A stretch of DNA of 8,879 nt from an uncultured Gemella sp. GTDB taxonomy: Bacteria; Bacillota; Bacilli; Staphylococcales; Gemellaceae. The stretch covers positions 1-8,879 of the forward strand of contig CAMYEU010000057.1 of NCBI GenBank assembly GCA_947254465.1. Reading direction: 5' to 3'. The notes under the pieces are model-generated. The model worked only from the letters and a program-made list of their open reading frames with translations, did not search any database and was not told the origin of the DNA. Both the position numbers and the translations under genes were made by a program. Positions 1-6,950 of this stretch are shown here, piece by piece (position 1 is the first letter of the stretch; the number at the start of each line of letters is the position of its first letter).

Positions 1-44
1 ATCCTGAGATGTCTCGTGGGCTCGGAGATGTGTATAAGAGACAG
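1..44. other. Nextera i7-side adapter and index (not genomic)
   Basis: Bases 11-44 are the Nextera read-2 transposase adapter, beginning GTCTCGTGGGCTCGG and ending in the 19-bp Tn5 mosaic end AGATGTGTATAAGAGACAG (26-44). The eight bases before it (3-10, CCTGAGAT) sit exactly where the i7 index belongs; their reverse complement ATCTCAGG matches, from memory, a standard Nextera XT i7 index. Bases 1-2 (AT) fit the end of the P7 arm. This is library sequence left in the assembly, and genomic DNA begins at 45. Confidence 0.98.
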
Positions 45-1404
45 CAACTATTCTGCTGTATAAGTCAGATTGTACTTGCATTGAAGAGTCATCTTGACGA
101 GATGAACGAGCACGTTCTTTTTGTTTTTCCATCTCTTCATTAAACCCATCAATATCAACTGTTAAACCTAATTCTTCAGCATACTCTTCTGTTAATTCAA
201 TCGGGAAACCGAATGTATCATAAAGTTTAAATGCATCTTTACCAGATATTTCTTTAGTAGTATCCTTAACTTCTTTAGCGATATTATTTAAGATAGCTTC
301 ACCTTCATTCAGTGTTTCATGGAATCTATCTTCTTCTTTTAGAATTACATCCTTAACAAAGTTTGCACTTTCTTTAACATTTGGATAGTAATCTTCCATA
401 ATTTCAGCAACAACATCAGTTAATTTATACATGAATGAGTTGTTTAAACCTAAAGCTTTTGCATATCTTACTGCACGACGTAATAATCTTCTTAAGATAT
501 ATCCACGTCCTTCATTTGATGGTAAAGCTCCATCAGCAATAGCGAATGCTACAGTTCTGATGTGGTCAGCGATTACTTTAAACGCTACATCTTGTTCAGC
601 GTTTACACCGTATTTAGCTCCTGAAAGTTTTTCGATTTCTCTGATAATGGGGATAAATAAATCAGTATCAAAGTTTGTTGGAACATCTTGTAATACAGAT
701 ACAATTCTCTCTAATCCCATACCTGTATCTATGTTTTTCGCAGGAAGTTCTGTGTATGTACCATCAGCATTGTGGTTATATTGACTGAATACTACGTTCC
801 ATACTTCAAGATATCTATCATTTTCTCCACCTGGGTACATTTCTTCTTTTGGAGACCATGTATCCGCATCTTCTCCACGATCATAGAAAATTTCAGTGTT
901 CGGTCCTGATGGTCCCTCACCGATATCCCAGAAGTTACCTTCAATACGAATAATTCTGTCCTCTGGTAGGCCAATTACATTATGCCAAAGCTCATATGCT
1001 TCTGTATCCTCCGGGTGAATAGTTACAGAAAGTTTTTCTTTTTCTAATCCTAACCATTTTTCAGAAGTTAAGAACTCCCACGCCCATGGCACTGCTTCAT
1101 TTTTGAAGTAGTCACCAATTGAGAAATTACCTAGCATTTCAAAGAATGTGTGGTGGCGCGCAGTTTTACCTACATTTTCAATATCATTTGTTCTAATCGA
1201 TTTTTGTGAATTAGTAATTCTTGGGTTTTCAGGTATTTCTCGACCATCAAAGTATTTTTTAAGAGTAGCTACCCCTGAGTTAATCCAAAGTAGAGTTGGA
1301 TCATCCACTGGTACTAAAGAAGCACTTGGTTCAATTTTGTGCCCTTTTTCTACGAAGAAATCTAAGTACATTCTTCTAATTTGTGTTGATGTTAGTTGTT
1401 TCAT
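45..1404 (-). CDS. alaS: Alanyl-tRNA synthetase, N-terminal part (cut at contig edge)
   Basis: Cytoplasmic class II aminoacyl-tRNA synthetase that charges tRNA-Ala with alanine using ATP. I translated 453 uninterrupted codons from the ATG at 1404. Class II motif 2 lies at about residues 81-101 (RHHTFFEMLGNFSIGDYFK). A segment typical of AlaRS follows at 153-176 (RIEGNFWDIGEGPSGPNTE), motif 3 is GMGLERI at 228-234, and the tRNA-recognition stretch EGRGYILRRLLRRAVRY is near 298-314. The family is usually about 870-880 residues, so the editing domain and C-Ala domain are missing because the contig ends. The frame stays open into the adapter, where it would add a false AVSYTHLRAHETS tail; the last genuine complete codon is 46-48. 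The start is fixed by the Shine-Dalgarno GAAAGGAGA (1421-1413). A T-box leader controls the gene. Confidence 0.97.
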
Positions 1405-1437
1405 TAAATTATTCTCCTTTCAAGCTAACAAATAAAT

Positions 1438-1475
1438 AAAAAAGTCCCTTGTGTAAAGTTAATTACACAAGGGAC
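1438..1475 (-). terminator. T-box attenuator terminator before alaS
   Basis: A 13-bp perfect stem (arms 1463-1475 and 1444-1456, GTCCCTTGTGTAA pairing with TTACACAAGGGAC) closes a 6-nt loop. Six U residues follow (1443-1438) on the minus strand. It lies immediately downstream of the T-box sequence, the position expected for the conditional terminator of a T-box leader. Confidence 0.95.
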
Positions 1476-1661
1476 GACTATAATCGTGTTACCACCCTAA
1501 TTTAAGTACATTGTACTCCTCATTAGTTTTTATAACGGCTTGAATGCCGACGAAGCACTACATAGGTAGCATAAAAGTTCTATTATGAACCCTTTTCACC
1601 ACTAGATTCTCTCTGTTAAATAATACTCTTAACTTTTAATTCCTAAACTTCATAGTATATG
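1438..1661 (-). promoter_or_regulatory. T-box riboswitch leader of alaS (tRNA-Ala sensing)
   Basis: Untranslated leader between the alaS promoter and its start codon. The hallmark T-box sequence reads TTAGGGTGGTAACACG on the minus strand (1500-1485); its UGGU (1494-1491) can pair with the ACCA end of uncharged tRNA-Ala. An intrinsic terminator follows directly. Upstream, Stem I features appear: an AGTA element, then AACAGAGAG, GGTGAAAAGGG, and a TAGG/CCTA basal pairing. A GCU triplet (1570-1568, Ala codon), just 5' of the basal ACCTA strand, is the best specifier candidate. In this family, uncharged tRNA favours the antiterminator and so expression of the gene. T-box identity is firm; the exact specifier placement is inferred. 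Confidence 0.93.
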
Positions 1662-1667
1662 TATGTT

Positions 1668-1696
1668 ATTATAAACAGATAAGTTACGTTTGTCAA
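1668..1696 (-). promoter_or_regulatory. Consensus sigma-A promoter of the alaS leader
   Basis: A perfect TTGACA (-35, 1696-1691) and a perfect TATAAT (-10, 1673-1668) are separated by exactly 17 nt on the minus strand. Transcription should start near 1661, giving a leader of about 255 nt that holds the whole T-box. The -35 box begins only six bases after the stop codon of the upstream S1-domain gene. A consensus promoter followed by attenuation is typical of T-box units, where control lies after initiation. Confidence 0.9.
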
Positions 1697-1702
1697 TAGA
1701 TA

Positions 1703-2071
1703 TTACTTAGAATTCCTCATTTCTAGCATAGCTTTTTTTTGCCAAAGCTTCATGTTTTGTTTTAGCGTATCAAAACCATATTCAAAATTCAATGTATCTA
1801 AACTATTAATCTCTTTTTTATCTGTATCTTTTTTCTGTTTAAAGTTTAATGTTGCATTAATTTTGTTATCTTTTATTGATAATACTTTCACTTCTAAAAT
1901 TTCATCTTGTTTAATATAACTACTTATATCAAAAATAAAACAATTAGTAATTTCAGAAATATGAATTAATCCTACCATTTTATCTCGTGTTTCTATAAAG
2001 GCACCATATGGTTTTACAGCTGTTACTTTAACCTTTATAATATCGCCTGGACGAACTTCTCTATAGCTCAT
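1703..2071 (-). CDS. S1-domain RNA-binding protein, GSP13/CvfD type
   Basis: A 122-residue protein. Residues 8-79 form one S1 RNA-binding OB-fold (PGDIIKVKVTAVKPYGAFIE, then GLIHISEI). A lysine-rich linker (78-87) leads to a C-terminal GFDTLKQNMKLWQKKA segment (99-114). One S1 domain plus a GF-TL---L--W tail is the layout I associate with Bacillus YugI (general stress protein 13) and pneumococcal CvfD. Those are ribosome- or RNA-associated post-transcriptional regulators; that role here is inferred by family. The ATG lies inside tkt: the two genes overlap by 11 nt (2061-2071) in different frames. There is no good Shine-Dalgarno (only GAGAAG about 6 nt upstream), so expression is probably coupled to tkt translation. 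No symbol is assigned because ortholog naming differs among genera. Confidence 0.88.
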   Translation of the reverse strand: MSYREVRPGDIIKVKVTAVKPYGAFIETRDKMVGLIHISEITNCFIFDISSYIKQDEILEVKVLSIKDNKINATLNFKQKKDTDKKEINSLDTLNFEYGFDTLKQNMKLWQKKAMLEMRNSK

Positions 2072-4037
2072 TTTTAATCTTCTCTACAACTGCTTCAACT
2101 GTAAATCCGTATTCTTCGATTACTTTATTTGCAGGTGCAGATGCACCAAATTTATCAATTCCGATAGCTAATCCATCTAAACCAACATATTTGTACCAAA
2201 GAGCACTGTTACCCATTTCTAGTGATACACGACGACGGATATTTAATGGTAGTAATTCCTCTTTGTATTCTTTAGATTGCTCTTCAAATAACTCTACTGA
2301 TGGCATACTTACTACACGCACTTTAGAACCATCTTTTTCTAATTCACGTGCTACATCAATTGCTAATGCTACTTCTGATCCTGTTGCGATTAAAATAGTA
2401 TCAAAGTCTGCAGATGTTTCATAAACAACGTATGCACCTTTAGCAACTTTTTCGAATGAAGAATTTTCTAAGATTGGTAAGTTCTGACGAGTTAGAACAA
2501 TTGAAGTTGGTCTATCGTTAGTTTTTTGTGATAAGTACCAAGCAGCTTGTGTTTCAGTTGCATCAGCTGGTCTGAATACATAACTATTTGGTATTGTTCT
2601 TAATGATGCTAAGTGTTCGATTGGTTCGTGAGTTGGACCATCTTCCCCTACTGCAATACTGTCATGTGTGAATACATATGTTACTGGTAGATTTTGTAAT
2701 GCTGATAGTCTTAACGCACCTTTTAGATAATCTGAGAATACGAAGAATGTACCACCGAATACACGTACACCACCATGTAGCATTAATCCATTTAATACTG
2801 TTGCCATTGCAAATTCACGAACACCAAATTGAACATTACGTTCTGTTCTGTGAGAATCATCTTGTAAGTTATCACCTTTAATAAATGTCATATTAGAGTG
2901 AGAAAGGTCAGCTGAACCTCCAAAGAATGTTGGTAATACTGCTGCAACACTGTTAATAGCATCTTGAGAAGAGTTACGAGTTGCTTGTGCCTCTCCTACA
3001 TTTTTGAATGAAAAACTTTCTTTAGATAATCGGCTGATATCTTCACGAGATAGAACTTCTTCTAATTCTTTTGCTAACTCAGGGTATGCTGCTTTATAAT
3101 CAGCATATAATTTTTCCCATTTAACATATTCACTTTCTCCACGATCTGCAACATTAGCTTTGAAGTCAGCATATACATCTGCAGGAATATCGAATGGTTC
3201 ATTCTCCCAACCGATTTCTTTTCTGAATAACGCAGTTTCTTCTTCTCCTAATGGAGCACCATGAACACCGTTTGTTCCTTGTCTATTTGGAGATCCAGCT
3301 CCGATAATAGTTTTAACTTCAATTAATGTTGGTTTATCAGATTTTTTAGCTTGTTCAATAGCAGAATTAACCTCTTCAACATTTGCACCATCTTCAACTA
3401 GAATTGTATTCCATCCATATGCTTCATATCTAGCACGCACATTTTCTGAGAATGCATCTTTAGTTTCACCATCTAAACAAATGTCGTTTGAATCATATAA
3501 TACAACAAGTTTATTTAATTTTTGAACTGCAGCAAAGCTTGATGCTTCTGATGCAACACCTTCCATGATATCTCCATCACCACAAATTACATAAGTATAG
3601 TGGTCAAATAAATCATATCCTTCTTTATTATATTTTGCTGCTAAATATCTTTCTGCTAAAGCCATACCAACTGCAGTAGAGATACCTTGACCAAGTGGTC
3701 CAGTTGTAGCATCGATACCTTTAGTATGTCCAAACTCAGGGTGTCCTGGTGTTTTAGAACCCCATTGACGGAAGTTTTTAACTTCTTCTAAAGATACATC
3801 TTCAAATCCTGATAAGTGTAATAAAGAGTATAATAACATTGATCCGTGTCCTGCTGATAATACGAATCTATCTCTGTTTATCCAATCTGTTTTCTTAGGG
3901 TTTACTCTTAAGTGTTTTGTAAATAAAGAATAAGCCATCGGTGCAGCACCCATTACTACTCCAGGGTGTCCTGATTTTGCTTTATTAATTGCATCAACAC
4001 CTAAAACTTTTATCGCGTTAACTGATTTTTGTGACAT
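2061..4037 (-). CDS. tkt: Transketolase
   Basis: Thiamine-diphosphate enzyme of the non-oxidative pentose phosphate pathway. It moves two-carbon ketol units between sugar phosphates, linking ribose-5-P and erythrose-4-P supply to glycolysis. At 658 residues it is full length for the family. Visible marks are GHPG (23-26), LSAGHGS (60-66), GPLGQG (113-118), and the ThDP-binding GDGDIMEG (153-160) ending about 30 residues later in SND (183-185). NGVHGAPLG lies at 256-264, and the catalytic glutamate is E408 in FGVREFAM. The C-terminal domain carries DGPTHEPIEHLASLR and LTRQNLP. AGGAGGA (4050-4044) sits 6 nt before the ATG, right after the recR stop. The gene is third in the ebfC cluster, and its 3' end overlaps the S1-domain gene. 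Transketolase, rather than DXP synthase, follows from overall length and motif order. Confidence 0.97.
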   Translation of the reverse strand: MSQKSVNAIKVLGVDAINKAKSGHPGVVMGAAPMAYSLFTKHLRVNPKKTDWINRDRFVLSAGHGSMLLYSLLHLSGFEDVSLEEVKNFRQWGSKTPGHPEFGHTKGIDATTGPLGQGISTAVGMALAERYLAAKYNKEGYDLFDHYTYVICGDGDIMEGVASEASSFAAVQKLNKLVVLYDSNDICLDGETKDAFSENVRARYEAYGWNTILVEDGANVEEVNSAIEQAKKSDKPTLIEVKTIIGAGSPNRQGTNGVHGAPLGEEETALFRKEIGWENEPFDIPADVYADFKANVADRGESEYVKWEKLYADYKAAYPELAKELEEVLSREDISRLSKESFSFKNVGEAQATRNSSQDAINSVAAVLPTFFGGSADLSHSNMTFIKGDNLQDDSHRTERNVQFGVREFAMATVLNGLMLHGGVRVFGGTFFVFSDYLKGALRLSALQNLPVTYVFTHDSIAVGEDGPTHEPIEHLASLRTIPNSYVFRPADATETQAAWYLSQKTNDRPTSIVLTRQNLPILENSSFEKVAKGAYVVYETSADFDTILIATGSEVALAIDVARELEKDGSKVRVVSMPSVELFEEQSKEYKEELLPLNIRRRVSLEMGNSALWYKYVGLDGLAIGIDKFGASAPANKVIEEYGFTVEAVVEKIKNEL

Positions 4038-4053
4038 AAAATGTCCTCCTAAA

Positions 4054-4650
4054 TTATAATTCTATTCTACCAGATATAGCTCTTGATAAAGTAACCTCAT
4101 CCACGTATTCGATATCACTACCAAAAGAAATACCTTGAGCTATTCTAGTAACTCTTATATCTGTATTTTTTAAATATCTCGAAATAAAACTTGCTGTCCC
4201 TTCTCCTTCAGGAGATGAATTTGTAGCAAGAATAATCTCTTTTACTGTTTCATCTTGTGCTCGTTCGAAAAGAGATTTTATATTAATATCTAACGGACCG
4301 ATTCCATCCATTGGAGAAATCAATCCATCAAGCACATGATACACTCCCCTATATTGTTGCATATTTTCCATAGCAACTAGGTCATTATCATTAGCTACGA
4401 CACAAATAGTCGACTTATCTCTACCAGAATCTGAACAAATATCACATACATGTTCTTCATTAAGTCTTCCACACACTTCACAGTTAGTTAATTTTCCCTT
4501 AAGATTTACTAAACTGTCTGCAAAGTTTTTAATATCATTATCATTCATTTTTAGAGTGTGAAACGCCAATCTCACAGCTGTCTTCTTCCCTATTCCTGGT
4601 AATAAAGAATAACTTTCTATTAAATCTAAAATTGGTTTTGGATATTGCAT
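4054..4650 (-). CDS. recR: Recombination mediator protein RecR
   Basis: RecR works with RecO (and RecF) to load RecA on SSB-coated single-stranded DNA during gap repair. At 198 residues it has normal length. In order: a helix-hairpin-helix (LLPGIGKKTAVRLAFH, about 16-31), a four-cysteine zinc finger (C57, C60, C69, C72), a Toprim domain from about residue 80 (STICVVANDNDLVAMEN), and then YHVLDGLISPMDGIGP. All zinc ligands are present. The ATG follows the ebfC stop after one base and has only a weak Shine-Dalgarno (AGG within the end of ebfC), suggesting translational coupling. The dnaX-ebfC-recR order is widely conserved in bacteria. Confidence 0.97.
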   Translation of the reverse strand: MQYPKPILDLIESYSLLPGIGKKTAVRLAFHTLKMNDNDIKNFADSLVNLKGKLTNCEVCGRLNEEHVCDICSDSGRDKSTICVVANDNDLVAMENMQQYRGVYHVLDGLISPMDGIGPLDINIKSLFERAQDETVKEIILATNSSPEGEGTASFISRYLKNTDIRVTRIAQGISFGSDIEYVDEVTLSRAISGRIEL

Positions 4651-4651
4651 C

Positions 4652-4969
4652 TTATAGACCTGGGATACTTAATCCGTTTGTAAATTTACCTAATGTTTCT
4701 TCTTTTAGTTTAGTTGATTTTTCTAAAGCGTCGTTAACTGCAGTTAACACTAAATCTTGAAGCATTTCAATATCTTCTGGATCAACTACTTCTTGTTTAA
4801 TTTTAATATCTAAAATTTTACCATCACCATTAGCAATTGCAGTAACCATACCTCCTGATACAGTTCCTTCAACCGTTTGATCTTTTAATCCTTCTTGGGC
4901 TTCTAGCATATCTTTTTGCATTTTTTGCATTTTTCTCATCATTTGTTGCATATTTCCCATTCCGCGCAT
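4652..4969 (-). CDS. ebfC: Nucleoid-associated protein, YbaB/EbfC family
   Basis: A small dimeric DNA-binding protein, 105 residues, the usual length. The N-terminus is the Met/Gln-rich helix MRGMGNMQQMMRKMQKMQKDM. The conserved core TVEGTVSGGMVTAIANGDGKILDIKI follows (about 33-58), then DLVLTAVNDALEKS, and the family's SIPGL ending. EbfC/YbaB homologs bind DNA broadly and are encoded between dnaX and recR in many bacteria; their exact task is still uncertain. The start is fixed by AGGAGG (4982-4977), 7 nt before the ATG. It is the first gene of a unit with its own promoter at 5030-5002. Confidence 0.96.
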   Translation of the reverse strand: MRGMGNMQQMMRKMQKMQKDMLEAQEGLKDQTVEGTVSGGMVTAIANGDGKILDIKIKQEVVDPEDIEMLQDLVLTAVNDALEKSTKLKEETLGKFTNGLSIPGL

Positions 4970-5001
4970 AATATTTCCTCCTAATGTCTAATTATATTAT
5001 A

Positions 5002-5030
5002 ATTCTATTTAAAATTTTACAACTTGTCAA
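5002..5030 (-). promoter_or_regulatory. Sigma-A promoter of the ebfC-recR-tkt-S1 unit
   Basis: A perfect TTGACA (-35, 5030-5025) and TAGAAT (-10, 5007-5002) are separated by 17 nt on the minus strand. The predicted start near 4995 leaves a short leader of about 25 nt with the ebfC AGGAGG site. Overlapping TATAAT copies nearby (5001-4996, 4996-4991) have poorer spacing to this -35. The promoter lies in the 115-bp gap after dnaX, so ebfC and the genes behind it need not depend on dnaX transcription. Confidence 0.8.
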
Positions 5031-5056
5031 TAATTTGCAATTCATTTCAAATTATT
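5029..5056. repeat. AT-rich inverted repeat touching the ebfC -35 box
   Basis: Perfect 9-bp arms (5029-5037 AATAATTTG and 5048-5056 CAAATTATT) flank a 10-nt centre, just upstream of the ebfC promoter and overlapping the first two bases of its -35 element. No U-tract follows on the minus strand, so it does not look like a standard terminator for dnaX. It could be an operator or simply chance in AT-rich DNA. Confidence 0.4.
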
Positions 5057-5084
5057 TCATTTTATTACATAGATATTTTTCATT

Positions 5085-6791
5085 CTATTCAGTTTCTATT
5101 ATAATGTCACCAAATAATTCATCTATTTTTGTTATTTTTTTTTCTTCAATTTCATCTTTCTCTTCATGTACTTCTTGTACTGGATTATCTAGTTCATCTT
5201 TTAGTATTTCATATTGATGATCTTGTATTGTATATATTTCATACTCAACACCAATAAATCGCTTAAATAAACTCTCTAAATATTTTTTATATTTAGAATT
5301 TGGAGCCATCTTAACCATATTATCCATTTCATTAAAGACTAATAAACCACCTTCTTTTGAAGATGCTATAAGTTTACATGATTTAAATAACTCTCTCATA
5401 GTAGTTACTTCAGGATTATTTGTATTTAGACTCTCATTTATTATTTTTATAAATACATTAGATGCGTAATTAGTAAGATTAGGATTTGAATCCTGTATAA
5501 GTTTGATAATCTTACTTTTATCTTTTATTATTACTTCTTTAATTTCTTCTTTTGGTATATTAACCACGCCAGTACTTTGAGATACATTACTATTTGTATT
5601 ATATTGAAGATTATTACTTTGAACTAACTCTGGAATATTCTTCATTTCCTCTCTTAATTGGAATAACTTATCTTCCAATAGTTTTACCCTGTTTTCTAAC
5701 TCAATATTTCTTGAGGTAGTCACAGAATTTGGGACACTACTAGTTGAGTTATTTTGATTAACTACATCTTCTTTAGAACATATTTTTACTATACAAATTT
5801 GCATATAACTCATATATTCAGTTGAAAATCTAATGTGCTGTTCTGTTTGAGATAAGTACTCTATTATTTTATAAAAATAATCAAAACTAACACTATCTAT
5901 TTCTGTAGCAATTTTCTCAACATTATAAACAGTGTGTTTAATATCTTTTAAATTTTTATATACTACAATATCTCTAGTTACATTTATTAAGTCATTAAGT
6001 AATAACTTAGTATCTTTTGCTTGAGATACAAATTCATTATATTTTAACAGTGATTTTGTAACGTCTCCTTGTAGTAATCCTCTATAAAATTCTATTATAT
6101 CATCTTCACTTATTGATGAAGTCACTTCTAATATGTGATTCAAAGTTATCTCTTCAGCATAATTAGAAACTTGGTCTAATATACTAATCGCATCTCGCAA
6201 CCCACCTTTAGCAAGTGTAGCAATTTTCTCTATTGCTGCTTCTTCAATAACTAAATTTTCTTCTTTTGCAATGTATTTTAATCTATCAATCAACTGTTCT
6301 TGGGATAAATTTTTAAATTCAAATCTTTGACATCTTGATAAAATCGTTGCAGGTATTTTATGAATTTCAGTTGTAGCAAGTATAAAGATTACATGTGCTG
6401 GTGGTTCTTCTAGCGTTTTTAATAATGCATTAAACGCAGCAGTTGTTAGCATATGTACTTCATCTATGATATAGACTTTATATTTACCTTCAGTTGGTAG
6501 AAATTTAATAGCTTCTTTGATATCACGAACTTCATCAACACCATTGTTACTAGCTGCATCTATTTCAATTATGTCAACATTTTCTTTCTGATATATTTCA
6601 TTTCCATTAACCTCATTAGCAAATATCTTTGCTATAGAAGTTTTACCAGTTCCTCTTGATCCATAAAATAAATAGGCGTGACTTATTTGATCTTTGTCAA
6701 TCGCATTTCTCAACACAGAAACTATATGATTTTGACCAACTATATCATTAAAAGTTTGTGGTCGATATTTCCTATATAATGCTTGAAACAT
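5085..6791 (-). CDS. dnaX: DNA polymerase III subunit gamma/tau (clamp loader)
   Basis: ATPase subunit of the clamp-loader complex that places the sliding clamp on primed DNA; the long tau form also contacts the polymerase. 568 residues. It opens MFQALYRKYRPQTFNDIVGQ. Walker A is GSRGTGKT (44-51), Walker B VYIIDEVH (106-113), sensor 1 ATT (139-141), the SRC motif with arginine finger R153 is at 152-154, and sensor 2 is GGLRD (196-200). A polar linker with coiled-coil character (about 365-390) leads to a C-terminal domain ending KIDELFGDIIIETE. The zinc module normally found between Walker A and EIDAASN, with four cysteines, is absent; only a short GNEIYQKEN linker remains. The frame is continuous there. 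Start by AGGAGG (6802-6797), 5 nt before the ATG. The next gene, ebfC, has its own promoter. Confidence 0.96.
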   Translation of the reverse strand: MFQALYRKYRPQTFNDIVGQNHIVSVLRNAIDKDQISHAYLFYGSRGTGKTSIAKIFANEVNGNEIYQKENVDIIEIDAASNNGVDEVRDIKEAIKFLPTEGKYKVYIIDEVHMLTTAAFNALLKTLEEPPAHVIFILATTEIHKIPATILSRCQRFEFKNLSQEQLIDRLKYIAKEENLVIEEAAIEKIATLAKGGLRDAISILDQVSNYAEEITLNHILEVTSSISEDDIIEFYRGLLQGDVTKSLLKYNEFVSQAKDTKLLLNDLINVTRDIVVYKNLKDIKHTVYNVEKIATEIDSVSFDYFYKIIEYLSQTEQHIRFSTEYMSYMQICIVKICSKEDVVNQNNSTSSVPNSVTTSRNIELENRVKLLEDKLFQLREEMKNIPELVQSNNLQYNTNSNVSQSTGVVNIPKEEIKEVIIKDKSKIIKLIQDSNPNLTNYASNVFIKIINESLNTNNPEVTTMRELFKSCKLIASSKEGGLLVFNEMDNMVKMAPNSKYKKYLESLFKRFIGVEYEIYTIQDHQYEILKDELDNPVQEVHEEKDEIEEKKITKIDELFGDIIIETE

Positions 6792-6821
6792 ACAAACCTC
6801 CTAAATTATTTTAACTTATTA

Positions 6822-6850
6822 ATTATACCATATTTTCGACAGTACTAATA
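6822..6850 (-). promoter_or_regulatory. Probable extended -10 promoter of dnaX
   Basis: On the minus strand TGGTATAAT gives a perfect TATAAT (6827-6822) with an upstream TG, i.e. an extended -10. At 17-nt spacing the -35 position (6850-6845) reads TATTAG, a poor match, so recognition would rest on the extended -10. The transcript would begin near 6815 and carry the dnaX AGGAGG site. It lies downstream of the terminator of the small membrane-protein gene. Confidence 0.65.
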
Positions 6851-6909
6851 GTAAAATATAGCAGAACAGACACATTATTAACTTAGCACATTACTCTATA
6901 TTTTTACAA

Positions 6910-6948
6910 AACAACAAGACTAAGAATAATTCCCTTAGTCTTGTTGTT
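6910..6948 (-). terminator. Intrinsic terminator after the small membrane-protein gene
   Basis: A perfect 15-bp inverted repeat (arms 6910-6924 and 6934-6948, AACAACAAGACTAAG and its complement) with a 9-nt loop begins two bases after the stop codon at 6951. On the minus strand the stem runs into a T-rich stretch (GTTGTTTTG), a modest U-tract. No convergent gene is present, so it should serve the minus-strand gene and separate it from dnaX. Confidence 0.8.
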
Positions 6949-6950
6949 AG

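Noticed and set aside
431..784. Plus-strand ORF of 117 codons
   Set aside because: It lies entirely antisense to alaS, whose minus-strand frame carries all class II motifs. There is no ribosome site and its translation shows no family pattern.
792..974. Minus-strand ORF of 60 codons within alaS
   Set aside because: Out-of-frame reading inside the alaS coding region, with no supporting signals.
45..1404. A natural short AlaRS lacking the editing domain
   Set aside because: The frame runs into the Nextera adapter without a stop, so the shortening is a contig edge and not biology.
1148..1435. Plus-strand ORF of 95 codons over the alaS start
   Set aside because: Antisense shadow of alaS and its leader. 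The minus-strand frame has motif 2 and a Shine-Dalgarno; this one has neither.
2191..2881. Two short plus-strand ORFs opposite tkt
   Set aside because: Antisense shadows of a well-conserved transketolase frame; low-complexity translations such as repeated His/Leu.
4984..5217. Plus-strand ORF of 77 codons across the ebfC promoter
   Set aside because: Ser/Ile/Phe-rich translation of AT-rich DNA, antisense to the end of dnaX and to the ebfC promoter.
6792..6950. Small SRP RNA gene, often found near dnaX in Bacillota
   Set aside because: The gap holds a terminator and the dnaX promoter. Only about 80 nt remain, with no SRP Alu or GGAA-type helix seen.
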